Notes under the pieces: model-generated
What the model saw: the letters and a program-made list of their open reading frames with translations, nothing else
What the model was told of the DNA's origin: nothing
Databases searched by the model: none
Position numbers and translations under genes: made by a program
NCBI RefSeq assembly: GCF_016405145.1
Contig: NZ_JAEKIA010000011.1
Location: forward strand, 16,011 to 80,010
Reading direction: 5' to 3'
Source: Schaalia cardiffensis
GTDB lineage: Bacteria; Actinomycetota; Actinomycetes; Actinomycetales; Actinomycetaceae
DNA: 64,000 nt
Part shown: in pieces, positions 1 to 8,160 of the stretch
Layout: each line of letters begins with the position of its first letter
Position numbering within the stretch: the first letter of the stretch is position 1

Positions 1-268
1 GGAAAGGAAGGGGCTCAAGGTAGAACTCAATGTATGTGCGTCGATAAGAGGTGACGAGCTCTTCAACAAGATCACCCTCGAATCCCAGATCAGTGAAAGA
101 CCACCACAAGGGCGGACCAACATACTTCATGAGCGCCGATTCTTCAGGAACCGGGAATCCCCTTGACGAGAGCACGATCCCGAAGACTTTCGTCACGACG
201 GAGGCTGAATCAACGAGGGTCCCGTCAATATCAAAAAGAACGCTGCTCCAGCGTGAGTGTGAACTCAT
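1..268 (-). CDS. HAD-family phosphatase, N-terminal part (runs off the window)
   Basis: Translation of the minus strand from an ATG at 268 gives MSSHSRWSSVLFDIDGTLVD, followed by a cap-domain-like stretch. The DIDGTLVD motif is HAD motif I, with the nucleophile and acid/base aspartates in DxDGT. An AAGGAGAT Shine-Dalgarno sequence sits just upstream of the ATG. About 89 codons are visible and the gene continues past base 1. The family dephosphorylates small phosphometabolites; phosphoglycolate phosphatase-like (Gph) members have this look, but the substrate cannot be told from the fragment. It is divergent from the MarR gene. Confidence 0.8.
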   Translation of the reverse strand, partial: MSSHSRWSSVLFDIDGTLVDSASVVTKVFGIVLSSRGFPVPEESALMKYVGPPLWWSFTDLGFEGDLVEELVTSYRRTYIEFYLEPLPF

Positions 269-440
269 CGGGATCTCCTTAGATGTGCGTTGACGAGCAT
301 CTTCGGCAAGGAATGCGACGAGGGTGAGCCTCTTTGTCGCGGTTATGATGATCGTCATGATCCAGCAGGACGAAGCTTCACGATATACGACGCCCGATTC
401 ATCGGATAAGCACGACCCTTCGGATGCGGAAGGCACGAGG

Positions 441-872
441 ATGTGTGCCTGGAGGATCTTCTTCGAAGCATCCGCCCGTCTTCAAGGGATCCTTGAGAAC
501 CGCTTGAAGCGCCAATTCGGCTTGACCCTGTCCGACTACAATGTCCTGCTCGCCCTCTGGGAGTCTCCGCATCATGCGCTCCGCATGGGAGAACTGGCCC
601 AAAGAGTGATCTTCTCCCCTTCGCGATTGACCTACATCACGACTCATCTTGAACGTGACGGGTGGATTGAGAAGACGAGCGTGAAGGAGGATCGACGCAG
701 CTCCTGCGCGTGTCTGACCTCACAGGGTGAAGAGGTTGTGAAAAAGGCGAACGCACTTCACCAAGGGATGATCCGCGAATACCTCCTCGAGGGCTTCAAT
801 GAGGAGGAAATCTGCGACATCGTGCGAATCGTCCAGGGGTTTGGCGACAAACTCTCCAAGATCCGCGCCTGA
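441..872 (+). CDS. MarR-family transcriptional regulator
   Basis: The product is about 143 residues if translation starts at ATG 441, which has GGAAGG seven bases upstream and gives the usual MarR length. Longer in-frame starts exist at GTG 324 and ATG 345. A helical dimerisation segment (RIFFEASARLQGILENRLKR) precedes a winged helix-turn-helix (MGELAQRVIFSPSRLTYITT) and a wing ending KEDRRSS, the conserved DxR region. MarR proteins are ligand-responsive dimeric repressors that often control a divergent neighbour, so the HAD gene on the other strand is a candidate target. The ligand is unknown. Confidence 0.85.
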   Translation: MCAWRIFFEASARLQGILENRLKRQFGLTLSDYNVLLALWESPHHALRMGELAQRVIFSPSRLTYITTHLERDGWIEKTSVKEDRRSSCACLTSQGEEVVKKANALHQGMIREYLLEGFNEEEICDIVRIVQGFGDKLSKIRA

Positions 873-880
873 GTTCACTC

Positions 881-900
881 ATTCACCGCGAAAGGTGAAT
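881..900 (+). terminator. Hairpin after the MarR gene
   Basis: ATTCACC and GGTGAAT form a perfect 7-bp stem around a GCGAAA loop, nine bases after the marR stop codon. No U-tract follows, so termination is inferred from position only. Confidence 0.45.
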
Positions 901-953
901 TCGGCCAGATCCGGCGAAAAACCCTGCTGGGAGCCTCAATCATGGACCTCGAT

Positions 954-984
954 TTGGTATTCGAAGGTGAGATCGTGTTAGAGT
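954..984 (+). promoter_or_regulatory. Candidate promoter of tRNA-Leu
   Basis: TTGGTA at 954-959 and TAGAGT at 979-984 are spaced 19 bases apart, about 50 bases before the mature tRNA 5' end. The spacing is slightly long for sigma-70, so this is tentative. Confidence 0.4.
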
Positions 985-1033
985 CTTCCTCGTCCGAAGC
1001 GAGGGAAACTTCGCTGAGAACACGCAGTCACCT

Positions 1034-1119
1034 GCGCGGGTGGCGGAATAGGCAGACGCGCTAGCTTGAGGTGCTAGTCCCCGTATTAGGGGGTGGGGGT
1101 TCAAGTCCCCCTCCGCGCA
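1034..1119 (+). tRNA. tRNA-Leu (anticodon GAG)
   Basis: The acceptor stem GCGCGGG pairs with TCCGCGC (one G-U). The anticodon stem CTAGC/GCTAG encloses the loop TTGAGGT, giving anticodon GAG. A long variable arm (class II tRNA) follows, and the T arm contains GGTTCAAGTCC. CCA is not encoded; the bases after the discriminator A are CGA. It reads CUC and CUU leucine codons. Confidence 0.96.
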
Positions 1120-1123
1120 CGAT

Positions 1124-1153
1124 GAGAGCCCGGGGCTTTAGCTCCGGGCTCTC
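1124..1153 (+). terminator. Hairpin after tRNA-Leu
   Basis: GAGAGCCCGG and CCGGGCTCTC form a perfect 10-bp stem starting four bases after the tRNA. It is followed by CTGTTAT, a weak U-rich stretch. It probably ends the tRNA transcript. Confidence 0.7.
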
Positions 1154-1193
1154 CTGTTATGTTCACAGCCTCTTGAGCCAAGGAGGAACCCTC

Positions 1194-1874
1194 GTGCATA
1201 TCGATGTATGGGCGGAGCTGAGCTGCCCCTGGTGTTATCTCGGCATTCGCCACCTTCGGCGCGCCCTCGCCGAGTTCCCCCACGCCACGCAGGTTGAGGT
1301 CTGCCTGCACGCCTTCCTCCTCGAAGCAGAACTCGACCACGCCCTCGACGTCCCCAGGAAAGTTCACCGCATTGAGGACCTCGGTGAGAGTCTCGACGAG
1401 GTCCTCGCCGAGGACGCCCGCTTGGAGAAACTCGGAAGAGCGGAGGGGATCGTCTTCGACTTCGACCATGCGATCGTCGCCCCGACCACAAGCGCGCATC
1501 GTGCAGTCGCGGCCGCCACGGACTTCGACCTCGTCAATGACACGAGCTGCGGAGCAGATACGAGCGCCTTGAAGCTCGCCGAGGCGATCGGACGCGCATA
1601 TTTCGAAATGGCGCTCGACATCTCCGACCCGGATGTGCTCATCGGATGCGCCCAAGACATCGGCATGCCCGCCGAATACGTCGTCGAAGCCCTCGCCTCA
1701 AGCGAGTACGCGTCCAGAGTCTTCTCAGACTTCCAGATCGGCATCCAAATGGGGATCGGGTGCCTGCCGACCTACCTTTTCGACCGCCGCTTCGTCGTCG
1801 AGGATCATCAAACGGTGACGGCGCTGAGCAACATCTTGGCAACCGCCTACGAGAACTCGGGAAAGGATCTTTGA
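1194..1874 (+). CDS. DsbA/FrnE-family thiol oxidoreductase
   Basis: The 226-residue product starts at GTG 1194, seven bases after AAGGAGGAA; an upstream extension would run into the tRNA. The N-terminus carries a thioredoxin-fold CPWC motif at residues 11-14 in the context WAELSCPWCYLG, as in cytoplasmic FrnE-like proteins. A helical insertion follows, and near the C-terminus GIGCLPTYLF supplies the cis-proline loop. No signal peptide is seen, so it is likely cytosolic. FrnE relatives catalyse disulfide exchange or isomerisation. The next gene starts two bases after the stop, so the two are co-transcribed. Confidence 0.87.
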   Translation: MHIDVWAELSCPWCYLGIRHLRRALAEFPHATQVEVCLHAFLLEAELDHALDVPRKVHRIEDLGESLDEVLAEDARLEKLGRAEGIVFDFDHAIVAPTTSAHRAVAAATDFDLVNDTSCGADTSALKLAEAIGRAYFEMALDISDPDVLIGCAQDIGMPAEYVVEALASSEYASRVFSDFQIGIQMGIGCLPTYLFDRRFVVEDHQTVTALSNILATAYENSGKDL

Positions 1875-1876
1875 AG

Positions 1877-2917
1877 ATGCCCCAGGAAGAGCCGCGCCTG
1901 ATCGGAGAAACGCTTATCCTCACGCCGATCACGAGCAAGGATGCCAAGGAGCTGTGCGAGTGCCTCCAAGATCCTCGGATCAGCGAGACGACGAGCGTGC
2001 CCTTCCCCTACACCCTCGACATGGCCCGGGAGAACCTCGCCGAATCTGAAGAGAAATGGGCGAAGGGAAGCGCAGACTTCGCGATCAGGAGCGCAGCTGA
2101 CTCGGCGCTGCTCGGACGCATCGAACTCATCCGTTCCCCGAGAACCCCCGAAGCCTGCGAAATCGCCTTCTTCATTCGCCAAGACCAGTGGGGCAAAGGA
2201 TTCATGACCGAGGCCGTGGGCCTCGCGCTCGACTACGCCTTCGGACACATGCGCGTCGAACGTGTCGAATGGCGCGCCCAGGTCGGCAATTGGGGATCCT
2301 GGAAACCCGTGTGGCGCAATGGCTTCACCCGGGAGGGAGTGCGCCGTTGCCTCAAGGGCCCGGACCAGTGGACTGCGGCCCTGTTGAAGACGGATCCTCG
2401 AAAACCCGTGGCTCCCTGGGACGGGCCGGGAGCTGGCCGCGGCCCCGCCCTCGACCCCTCCCAGCCTCAAAAGCTCGTTGAACAATTCCATCGGACCTAT
2501 TCGATGCCGGTGCGCCTGGGGACGGGGAATGCACCGACGATCGACTACGAGCGCATCCACATGAGGATGTCGCTCATCCAAGAAGAGTTCGCCGAGCTCA
2601 TGGGCGCGGTCTACGGGGCAGCCGCTCGCTCCATCGTGGAAGTCGCGAGCGAGCAGGCGGTCGATTCAGATGATTGCACTCGTGATCTCATTGAAACGGC
2701 CGACGCCCTCGCCGACCTCGTTTATGTCATCTACGGGATGGCGATCGAATCGGGGATCGACCTCGACAAGGTCCTCGCAGAAGTACAGGCCTCGAACCTG
2801 TCGAAGCTCATGCCCGATGGTTCCGTCAAGCTTCGTGAAGACGGGAAAGTCTTGAAAGGCCCCGGTTTCTTCGCCCCGAATATTCGCCGCGCCCTCGGAC
2901 TCGACGCCGAGAACTAA
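1877..2917 (+). CDS. GNAT acetyltransferase fused to a MazG-like NTP pyrophosphohydrolase domain
   Basis: The 346-residue protein has two parts. Residues about 5-170 look like a RimJ/RimL-type GNAT domain, with the acetyl-CoA loop region around QWGKGFMTEAVGLALDYAF and the motif-B segment VERVEWRA. After a Pro/Gly-rich linker near residues 175-195, residues about 200-346 resemble the all-alpha NTP-PPase (MazG/PRA-PH) fold: EEFAELMGA supplies the first acidic helix, and ETADALADLVYVIYG with D residues matches the ExxD metal-binding helices. ATG 1877 follows AAGGAT and lies two bases after the upstream stop. Fusion of acetylation with nucleotide hydrolysis is unusual, and the substrates are unknown. 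Confidence 0.8.
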   Translation: MPQEEPRLIGETLILTPITSKDAKELCECLQDPRISETTSVPFPYTLDMARENLAESEEKWAKGSADFAIRSAADSALLGRIELIRSPRTPEACEIAFFIRQDQWGKGFMTEAVGLALDYAFGHMRVERVEWRAQVGNWGSWKPVWRNGFTREGVRRCLKGPDQWTAALLKTDPRKPVAPWDGPGAGRGPALDPSQPQKLVEQFHRTYSMPVRLGTGNAPTIDYERIHMRMSLIQEEFAELMGAVYGAAARSIVEVASEQAVDSDDCTRDLIETADALADLVYVIYGMAIESGIDLDKVLAEVQASNLSKLMPDGSVKLREDGKVLKGPGFFAPNIRRALGLDAEN

Positions 2918-3008
2918 GCCTTGCGCTTCAAATTCGCTCATCGTCCCAGGCGAGGAAGCGAAGGCAATGACACAATACGTACAGCTCGACACATTGAAGG
3001 AGAACACC

Positions 3009-4106
3009 ATGGCTCGTGTTGTCGTCATCGGCGGTGGATACGGCGGAATCACCGTCGCGAAGGGCCTCGACCCGATCGCCGAGGTCGTCCTCGTTGAACA
3101 GAAGGACCAGTTCGTGCACCACGCAGCCGCTTTGCGTGCCGCCGTGGACGAGGTCTGGGAACAGGCGATCTTCATGCCCTACACAAACCTGCTCACCAGG
3201 GGGCGTTTCGTTCACGGCACCGTCTCGCGCGTCGAAGGCACCACCGTGCATGTTTACGGGCACGACCCGATCGAGGCTGACTACCTCGTGTTCGCCACAG
3301 GCTCGACCTACCCCTTCCCCGCGAAGTACTCCTCGTCGAATTCGGCGGTCGCGAGGGCGCGCCTCGCCCAATTGCATGAGAACTTCAAAGGCGCACGCTC
3401 CGTGATGCTCGTCGGCGGTGGCACGGTCGGCATTGAATTCGCCGGGGAACTCGCCCACACCTTCCCCGGGATGGAGATCATTATCGTCGAGAAGGAAGAC
3501 ACGATCCTTTCTTCGCCCGGATACTCCGAGGAACTGCGCGAAGAGATCTCCGCTCAGCTCGCCGAACTCGGCATACGCGTGATCACCGGATCCGAACTCG
3601 CTTTCCTTCCGCCGCATAATGTCGGCGAGCTCGGACACTTCCAGGTCTCGACCCTTGGCGGTGAGCAGATCGAGGGTGATATCTGGTTCCAGTGCTATGG
3701 GGCGGCTGCGAACACGGGCTATTTGCACGGCACCGACTATGAGGAGTTCCTCCACCCCAATGGCACCCTCCGGGTTGAGAAGAGCCTGCAGGTCGTGGGC
3801 CATGAGCGCAGCTACGCCGTCGGTGACCTAACGGATGTGCGCGAGTCGAAGAGAGCGGATGCGGCGCGCCAGCAGGCTCGAGTCGTGATCGCCAATCTTT
3901 CCGCTCTGATCGCAGGGGAGCCCCCTGAGGCCGTGTATGAGCCGACGAAGGAGTGGGTGATTTTGCCGCTTGGCCCGAATATGGGCGCTTCGCAGCTTGT
4001 AGACGCCGAGGGCGTGTCGCGCATCGTCGGTGCGGATCAGACAACGGAGATCAAGGGGGCTGATCTCATGGTCTCCGTTATCCGCTCGCAACTCAATCTT
4101 CCCTGA
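3009..4106 (+). CDS. FAD-dependent pyridine nucleotide-disulfide-type oxidoreductase
   Basis: The 365-residue protein starts at ATG 3009, four bases after GAAGGAGAA. The N-terminal VVVIGGGYGG is the FAD-binding Rossmann motif, and a second dinucleotide fold is at VMLVGGGTVGIEFAGEL for NAD(P)H. SYAVGDLTDV near the C-terminus is the second FAD-contact motif (GD). Length and layout fit the NDH-2/AIF-like (Pyr_redox_2) group, which moves electrons from NAD(P)H to quinones or other acceptors. There is no CxxxxC redox disulfide and no obvious membrane anchor. The acceptor cannot be named. Confidence 0.85.
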   Translation: MARVVVIGGGYGGITVAKGLDPIAEVVLVEQKDQFVHHAAALRAAVDEVWEQAIFMPYTNLLTRGRFVHGTVSRVEGTTVHVYGHDPIEADYLVFATGSTYPFPAKYSSSNSAVARARLAQLHENFKGARSVMLVGGGTVGIEFAGELAHTFPGMEIIIVEKEDTILSSPGYSEELREEISAQLAELGIRVITGSELAFLPPHNVGELGHFQVSTLGGEQIEGDIWFQCYGAAANTGYLHGTDYEEFLHPNGTLRVEKSLQVVGHERSYAVGDLTDVRESKRADAARQQARVVIANLSALIAGEPPEAVYEPTKEWVILPLGPNMGASQLVDAEGVSRIVGADQTTEIKGADLMVSVIRSQLNLP

Positions 4107-4126
4107 TCGAATCGTGTTCTCAAGGC

Positions 4127-4132
4127 TAGGAT
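4127..4132 (+). promoter_or_regulatory. -10 element of the acidic-protein gene (leaderless)
   Basis: TAGGAT ends six bases before ATG 4139, so transcription is expected to start at or next to the A of the start codon. No Shine-Dalgarno sequence is present. Confidence 0.6.
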
Positions 4133-4138
4133 CGAAGC

Positions 4139-4423
4139 ATGACTGAGGATCCCCGCGGCGCTCTCGAGCGCCTTATCACAGCGTTTCATGAGCATTTTGC
4201 CATCGCCCGGCAGGGGGATGACGCGGATGCTGAGGCCTTGGAATCGGCCGAGGAAACGCTGCGTGATGCTTTCTTCACTTACGATGATGAGCTTTTCACC
4301 GGTTTCGGCGTTGAACTGCCCTTCGATCTTCTCGACGACGATTACGACGAGGACGAAGACTACGACGAGGATTTCGAGGACGACGAGGATTCCGATGATG
4401 GTTTCGTCGACGTTGATGACTGA
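4139..4423 (+). CDS. Small very acidic protein of unknown function
   Basis: The product is 94 residues. An N-terminal helical part (residues 1-65, LERLITAFHEHFAIA then LESAEETLRDAFFTYDDELFTGFGVELPFDLL) leads to a tail made almost only of Asp and Glu with a few Tyr/Phe. Similar short acidic proteins occur in other actinobacteria, but I cannot assign a role. The start is ATG 4139 with a leaderless -10 element. A strong hairpin follows the stop codon. Confidence 0.7.
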   Translation: MTEDPRGALERLITAFHEHFAIARQGDDADAEALESAEETLRDAFFTYDDELFTGFGVELPFDLLDDDYDEDEDYDEDFEDDEDSDDGFVDVDD

Positions 4424-4439
4424 TTTTTCGGCGTGAGAC

Positions 4440-4472
4440 CTGGGGCCTTGGACGTTGAGTCCAAGGCCCCAG
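4440..4472. terminator. Bidirectional terminator between convergent genes
   Basis: CTGGGGCCTTGGAC and GTCCAAGGCCCCAG form a perfect 14-bp stem with a GTTGA loop. It lies between the ends of the acidic-protein gene (+) and the aldo/keto reductase gene (-) and can serve both. Confidence 0.8.
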
Positions 4473-4490
4473 CTGCGCCTCTACGGGCCT

Positions 4491-5429
4491 TCACAGACCA
4501 GCGATCTCATCAAGCACCCTCCTGATCGGCTGGGGAAGAGGAGCACCCCCCTCGAGGATCTGCTCCAATTGGCGGGCAGTCCTCGGCCCAATGAGAGCAG
4601 TCGTCACACCAGGAGCGTCTTTCGCCCACGTCAAGGCCACATCCAGGGGCGTGCGATCCAAGCCTTCAGCGGCCCTCACCACGCCCTCGGTGATGGCGCG
4701 ATTTTCCGTATCAAGGAAAGGATCGACGAGCGCACGCATCCGCGCCGAAGCAGCCCGAGAATCCGGGGGAGTGGAATGGCGGTATTTTCCGGTGAGAACC
4801 CCACCTGCGAGAGGAGAAGCTGCGATCACCCCGATACCCGCATCAGTGACCCGATTGCGAAGCTCGAGGCTCTCGCTTGCCGTGAGAATCGAGAAAGGCA
4901 CATGGATCGCGGCAAGGGGAATGCCTTTGAGGGAGTGAAGAAGAGTGAGCGCTTGAGCTGCATCCCACAGTCCAAAGCCCGCGAGACCGATGTAGTGCGC
5001 CCTTCCGCTTCGATAAGCGGTTTCCACAGCCCCGAGAGTCTCCTCCACAGGGATGGAAGGATCATAGGAGGCGAGCCACAGATCAACATCGTCGACCTCG
5101 AGACGGGCAAGGGCATCGTCGAAAGAACGGAGCATGTCCCCGCGCGCCCCCGAGGATGCCCAACTCCCATCGGGAAGACGCCGGGCCCCTCCACGCAATG
5201 CGAGGACGAAACGATGGCGTCCGAGCGGGCGAATCGCTTCGGCGCACACATCGAGCGCACGCCCATCACCATCCAGGGGACCGCATTCAATGAAGGATCC
5301 CCCTTCGTCGGCGAAACGGGCGAGCATATCAACGGCCTCAGCCGCCTCGGTGTCTCGCCCCCAGGTGAGGGTGCCGAGTCCCAAGTCGGAGACGCGAAGG
5401 CCACTTGATCCGCACTGGCGAAAGTCCAT
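4491..5429 (-). CDS. Aldo/keto reductase-family protein with a degenerate catalytic tetrad
   Basis: The 312-residue protein shows the AKR pattern: N-terminal CGSSGLRVSDLGLGTLTWG, a central DDVDLWLASYDPSIPVEETLGAVE, ASPLAGGVLTGKY, and a C-terminal NADPH-binding region TTALIGPRTARQLEQIL. The usual tetrad D-Y-K-H is not intact. The segment normally reading DTAxxYG is IECGPLDGDG, the lysine segment reads LALRGG, and the histidine of the DLYQLH strand is replaced (DLWLASYD). It therefore may bind a nucleotide without normal reductase activity, or use another chemistry. The ATG has a leaderless -10 on the minus strand. Confidence 0.82.
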   Translation of the reverse strand: MDFRQCGSSGLRVSDLGLGTLTWGRDTEAAEAVDMLARFADEGGSFIECGPLDGDGRALDVCAEAIRPLGRHRFVLALRGGARRLPDGSWASSGARGDMLRSFDDALARLEVDDVDLWLASYDPSIPVEETLGAVETAYRSGRAHYIGLAGFGLWDAAQALTLLHSLKGIPLAAIHVPFSILTASESLELRNRVTDAGIGVIAASPLAGGVLTGKYRHSTPPDSRAASARMRALVDPFLDTENRAITEGVVRAAEGLDRTPLDVALTWAKDAPGVTTALIGPRTARQLEQILEGGAPLPQPIRRVLDEIAGL

Positions 5430-5435
5430 GTGGCC

Positions 5436-5441
5436 AGGGTA
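5436..5441 (-). promoter_or_regulatory. -10 element of the aldo/keto reductase gene (leaderless)
   Basis: On the minus strand TACCCT is followed by GGCCAC and then the ATG at 5429. No ribosome-binding site precedes the start. Confidence 0.5.
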
Positions 5442-5503
5442 GCCGTGTTCGGTTCCACACCGCGATCGGGCATCGTGAAAGCGGTGAAGGCGCGCCTCGC
5501 CCG

Positions 5504-5509
5504 TAGGGT
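5504..5509 (+). promoter_or_regulatory. -10 element of uppP (leaderless)
   Basis: TAGGGT, then GAGAAC, then ATG 5516. This promoter is divergent from that of the aldo/keto reductase, about 70 bases away. Confidence 0.55.
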
Positions 5510-5515
5510 GAGAAC

Positions 5516-6373
5516 ATGACGTGGTTTGATGCGATTTTCCTCGGTCTGGTCCAAGGCCTCACCGAATTTCTCCCGATCTCCTCCTCCGCGCACCTGCGCA
5601 TCCTCGGTGAACTCGTGGGCAAGGAGGATCCGGGCGCGGCCTTCACAGCAATCACCCAGATCGGCACAGAGACTGCGGTGGTCATCGTGTTCTGGAAGGA
5701 CATCGTGCGGATCCTTTCGCACTGGTGGAAAGCCCTGCCGTTCATCCCAGCTGCGAAACGCCTGCCCTCTTCAGATCCGGATGCCCGCATGGGGTGGATG
5801 ATCATCCTCGGTTCTTTGCCGATCGGCATCCTCGGGCTCCTCCTGCAGGACTGGATCGACACGAGTTTTAGGAACCTGTGGATCACGGTCGTCATGTTGG
5901 CCCTTTTCGGCGTGCTCCTCGGCTTCGTGGATTCGAAGATGCGTCAGGTCCGCACACTCGATCGCATGTCGTGGCGCGATGCAATCCTCTACGGCCTCGC
6001 CCAGGCGATGGCCCTGATCCCAGGCGTGTCGCGTTCGGGTGGGACGATCACCATGGGACGCGCCCTCGGGTATACGCGCGAAGCCGCCGCACGCTACTCC
6101 TTCCTCCTCGCAATGCCCGCAGTCTTCGCTTCGGGCCTGTACAAGGTGTACAAGGTCTTCTCAGGCGGAGATGTGGTCGCCGTCCCGCAGACGGCGGTCG
6201 CGACACTCATCGCTTTCCTCGTCGCCTGGGCGGTCATCATCTGGTTCTTGAAGCTCGTGTCGACGAAGTCCTATAAGCCCTTCGTCTACTACCGGATTGG
6301 CCTTGCGATCGTGGTCGCCGCCCTCTTACTCACAGGTGTTCTCATGCCCGCCTCCACCGCAGGGCTCGCCTGA
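5516..6373 (+). CDS. uppP: Undecaprenyl-diphosphatase UppP (BacA family)
   Basis: The 285-residue polytopic membrane protein begins with the family signature [17 protein letters not shown] (catalytic Glu-rich and Ser/His region 1) and carries the second signature [12 protein letters not shown] near residue 165. About eight hydrophobic segments are visible. It hydrolyses undecaprenyl diphosphate to the monophosphate at the membrane, recycling the lipid carrier for peptidoglycan, and high expression gives bacitracin tolerance. Its stop codon shares one base with the start of the next gene. Confidence 0.96.
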   Translation: MTWFDAIFLGLVQGLTEFLPISSSAHLRILGELVGKEDPGAAFTAITQIGTETAVVIVFWKDIVRILSHWWKALPFIPAAKRLPSSDPDARMGWMIILGSLPIGILGLLLQDWIDTSFRNLWITVVMLALFGVLLGFVDSKMRQVRTLDRMSWRDAILYGLAQAMALIPGVSRSGGTITMGRALGYTREAAARYSFLLAMPAVFASGLYKVYKVFSGGDVVAVPQTAVATLIAFLVAWAVIIWFLKLVSTKSYKPFVYYRIGLAIVVAALLLTGVLMPASTAGLA

Positions 6374-7044
6374 TGTTGCCCGAAGCCCTCCTCCTCGACC
6401 AAGACGGCACCCTCATCGACTCCGAACCTCTGTGGGAACAGGCCGAGGCGGAGATGATGCGTTCCCTCGGGGGCGAGTTGACGCGTGACATGCGCGAGAA
6501 GATGATCGGCGGTCCGCTGCGCACCACGATCGACATCATGCTTGAGGCGACGGGCGCGAATCGTGATCCTCAGGAGTTGGAGATCCAACTCGTGTCCGAG
6601 GTCGCTCGACTTGTCCAATCGGGGGGAGTGCCGTGGATGCCGGGCGTTCATAGCCTCTTCAATCGGATGAATGCGGCGGGAGTGCCCCTCGGCCTCGTTA
6701 CCTCCTCGTGGCGTCAGATCGCTGATGGGGTTGCCCAGGCCGCGCCAGAGCCGGGTTTTGCCCGCATTGTGACGGGTGAGGATATCGCTCGGCCCAAACC
6801 AGAGCCGGACGCTTATGTGAAGGCTGCGCGTCTTTTCGGGGCGGATATCCGCAGATGCGTCGCCGTCGAGGATTCTTTGACGGGGATTCGATCGGCCCTC
6901 GCGTCGGGAGCAATCGTCGTCGTGATCCCCGGGGTTGTGGATGTCCCCGCTTCACCGGCCTACTCGCGTGTGACATGCCTTGATGATGTGAGCATTGAGC
7001 TGCTTGAGGCGCTCATGGCGGGGGAGCGCTTCGACCTCCTGTGA
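6373..7044 (+). CDS. HAD-IA family phosphatase/phosphomutase-like protein
   Basis: The 223-residue protein has motif I LLLDQDGTLIDSEPLW at the N-terminus, motif II VTSSW, lysine motif III RPKPEPDAY and motif IV VEDSLTGIRSA. The order and the GVDVPASP-like end match subfamily IA hydrolases related to beta-phosphoglucomutase. The alpha-helical cap between residues 20 and 80 is of the C1 type. The start overlaps the uppP stop by one base, so translation is probably coupled. The substrate is not known. Confidence 0.88.
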   Translation: MLPEALLLDQDGTLIDSEPLWEQAEAEMMRSLGGELTRDMREKMIGGPLRTTIDIMLEATGANRDPQELEIQLVSEVARLVQSGGVPWMPGVHSLFNRMNAAGVPLGLVTSSWRQIADGVAQAAPEPGFARIVTGEDIARPKPEPDAYVKAARLFGADIRRCVAVEDSLTGIRSALASGAIVVVIPGVVDVPASPAYSRVTCLDDVSIELLEALMAGERFDLL

Positions 7045-7086
7045 GGCCAAGGCACAAGGGGGGCACGACCCCGCCCGCGCCGCACA

Positions 7087-7195
7087 GGCGTCTTTTTGTT
7101 CTTGTGCATCGCTTGCGAGTGCATGCCTCCGCCTGCGGCACATATGCGCCTCTTCGACCTAGCACATCGTTTGTGAGTGCGTGTCTTCGTCCGCG
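7087..7195. repeat. Diverged tandem duplication, about 58-bp period
   Basis: Positions 7087-7137 and 7145-7195 align without gaps at about 69% identity, with most differences being C/T transitions. The shared core is CATCGYTTGYGAGTGC. It fills the gap between the HAD gene and the 3' end of the recB-like gene; no convincing gene lies in 7045-7305. Confidence 0.4.
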
Positions 7196-7305
7196 CCCCT
7201 CGCAGGAAACCTAGGCCCTCTCCATCAGCTGAGCCCCGCACACCAACGGGTCCTGCCACGAGCCTATCGTCGTCAGACACCCGAGTGCGCAGCTCAGGAC
7301 ACTCT

Positions 7306-8154
7306 TCACGACACCCTGGTACGCAAGAGACGCTCGAATCCCCCCTCAGGGGGCTCGGGGGCCCGCCCCTCGAAAAGAGGACACAGGTGCTTGACACCGC
7401 ACCAATTGCACAGCGGATTGCGGCGAGGCATGAACTCCCCGCGCCTGGCATCCGCTTCAATACGCCCCCACAACTCAGAAATCTGATCGCTAAAACGCGC
7501 AATATCACCAGGATCGGGGTCGAAAGTAAGGACCTGCCCCGACTTCAAGTAGAGGAGCTGAGTCCTGGCGGGCAAACGATCCGTCAACTGCAAGAGCAGA
7601 GCGTAGAAACGCATCTGGAAGAGCGCCTCATCCTGGAAACGCGGCGAGGGCGCACGGCCCGTCTTGTAATCCACAACCCGCAGATCCCCCGCAGCAGAAC
7701 GATCAATCCGATCAATGAAACCGCGAAGACGGATCCCATCCGCAGTGACAGCATCGACCAACTGCTCACGGGCCGCGGGCGCAAGCCACTGGGGATCCTC
7801 AATCGAAAAATACGCGGTGACGATCTTACGGGCCGACTCGAGCCACGGGCCCTCTTCCTCGGGGGCCTCAAAAACAAAGAGAACCTCAGGAGAGGACACC
7901 TTCTTCGCATCCCATTCCTTTTCCAGCAGTCCGATCGCGGCCTCGACGCTGCGCTCTTTGAAAGGAAGATCGTAGAGGCGCTCCAACACCGAATGCACGA
8001 GAGTCCCCAGCGCAGTCGCCTTGCTCGGCGGGTCGCTGATCTTGTCGACGACATGGAGACGGTACTGATAGGGGCAGCGCTCGTACTCCTTCGCGCGCGA
8101 AGCTGAAAGAGCGGGGCCCTTCAGGCCCTGGGTTCGTGGCGTCGGAGAACTCAT
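7306..8154 (-). CDS. RecB-family PD-(D/E)XK nuclease with a Cys cluster
   Basis: The 282-residue protein shows the PD-(D/E)XK layout: helix GTLVHSVLERLYDLP, strand GFIDRIDR supplying the acidic residue, and VVDYKTG for the (D/E)XK motif. Four cysteines, C27 near the N-terminus and the C-terminal CNWCGVKHLC, match the iron-sulfur cluster of AddB/Cas4-type nucleases. It is divergent from trmI and resembles the M. tuberculosis Rv2119 position next to the Pup genes. It probably processes DNA ends. It lies more than 54 kb from the CRISPR array, so there is no reason to call it Cas4. Confidence 0.86.
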   Translation of the reverse strand: MSSPTPRTQGLKGPALSASRAKEYERCPYQYRLHVVDKISDPPSKATALGTLVHSVLERLYDLPFKERSVEAAIGLLEKEWDAKKVSSPEVLFVFEAPEEEGPWLESARKIVTAYFSIEDPQWLAPAAREQLVDAVTADGIRLRGFIDRIDRSAAGDLRVVDYKTGRAPSPRFQDEALFQMRFYALLLQLTDRLPARTQLLYLKSGQVLTFDPDPGDIARFSDQISELWGRIEADARRGEFMPRRNPLCNWCGVKHLCPLFEGRAPEPPEGGFERLLRTRVS

Positions 8155-8160
8155 GACTCA

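Noticed and set aside
1071..1193. N-terminal extension of the DsbA-like gene
   Set aside because: It would be encoded by the tRNA and its terminator. GTG 1194 has a good AAGGAGG and begins the conserved fold.
7177..8106. A 309-codon open frame on the plus strand
   Set aside because: It is antisense to the recB-like gene, which has PD-(D/E)XK motifs and four cysteines in register.
7306..8154. The Cys-cluster nuclease as a Cas4 protein
   Set aside because: It is over 54 kb from the array and sits in the conserved position beside trmI and arc, as in mycobacteria.
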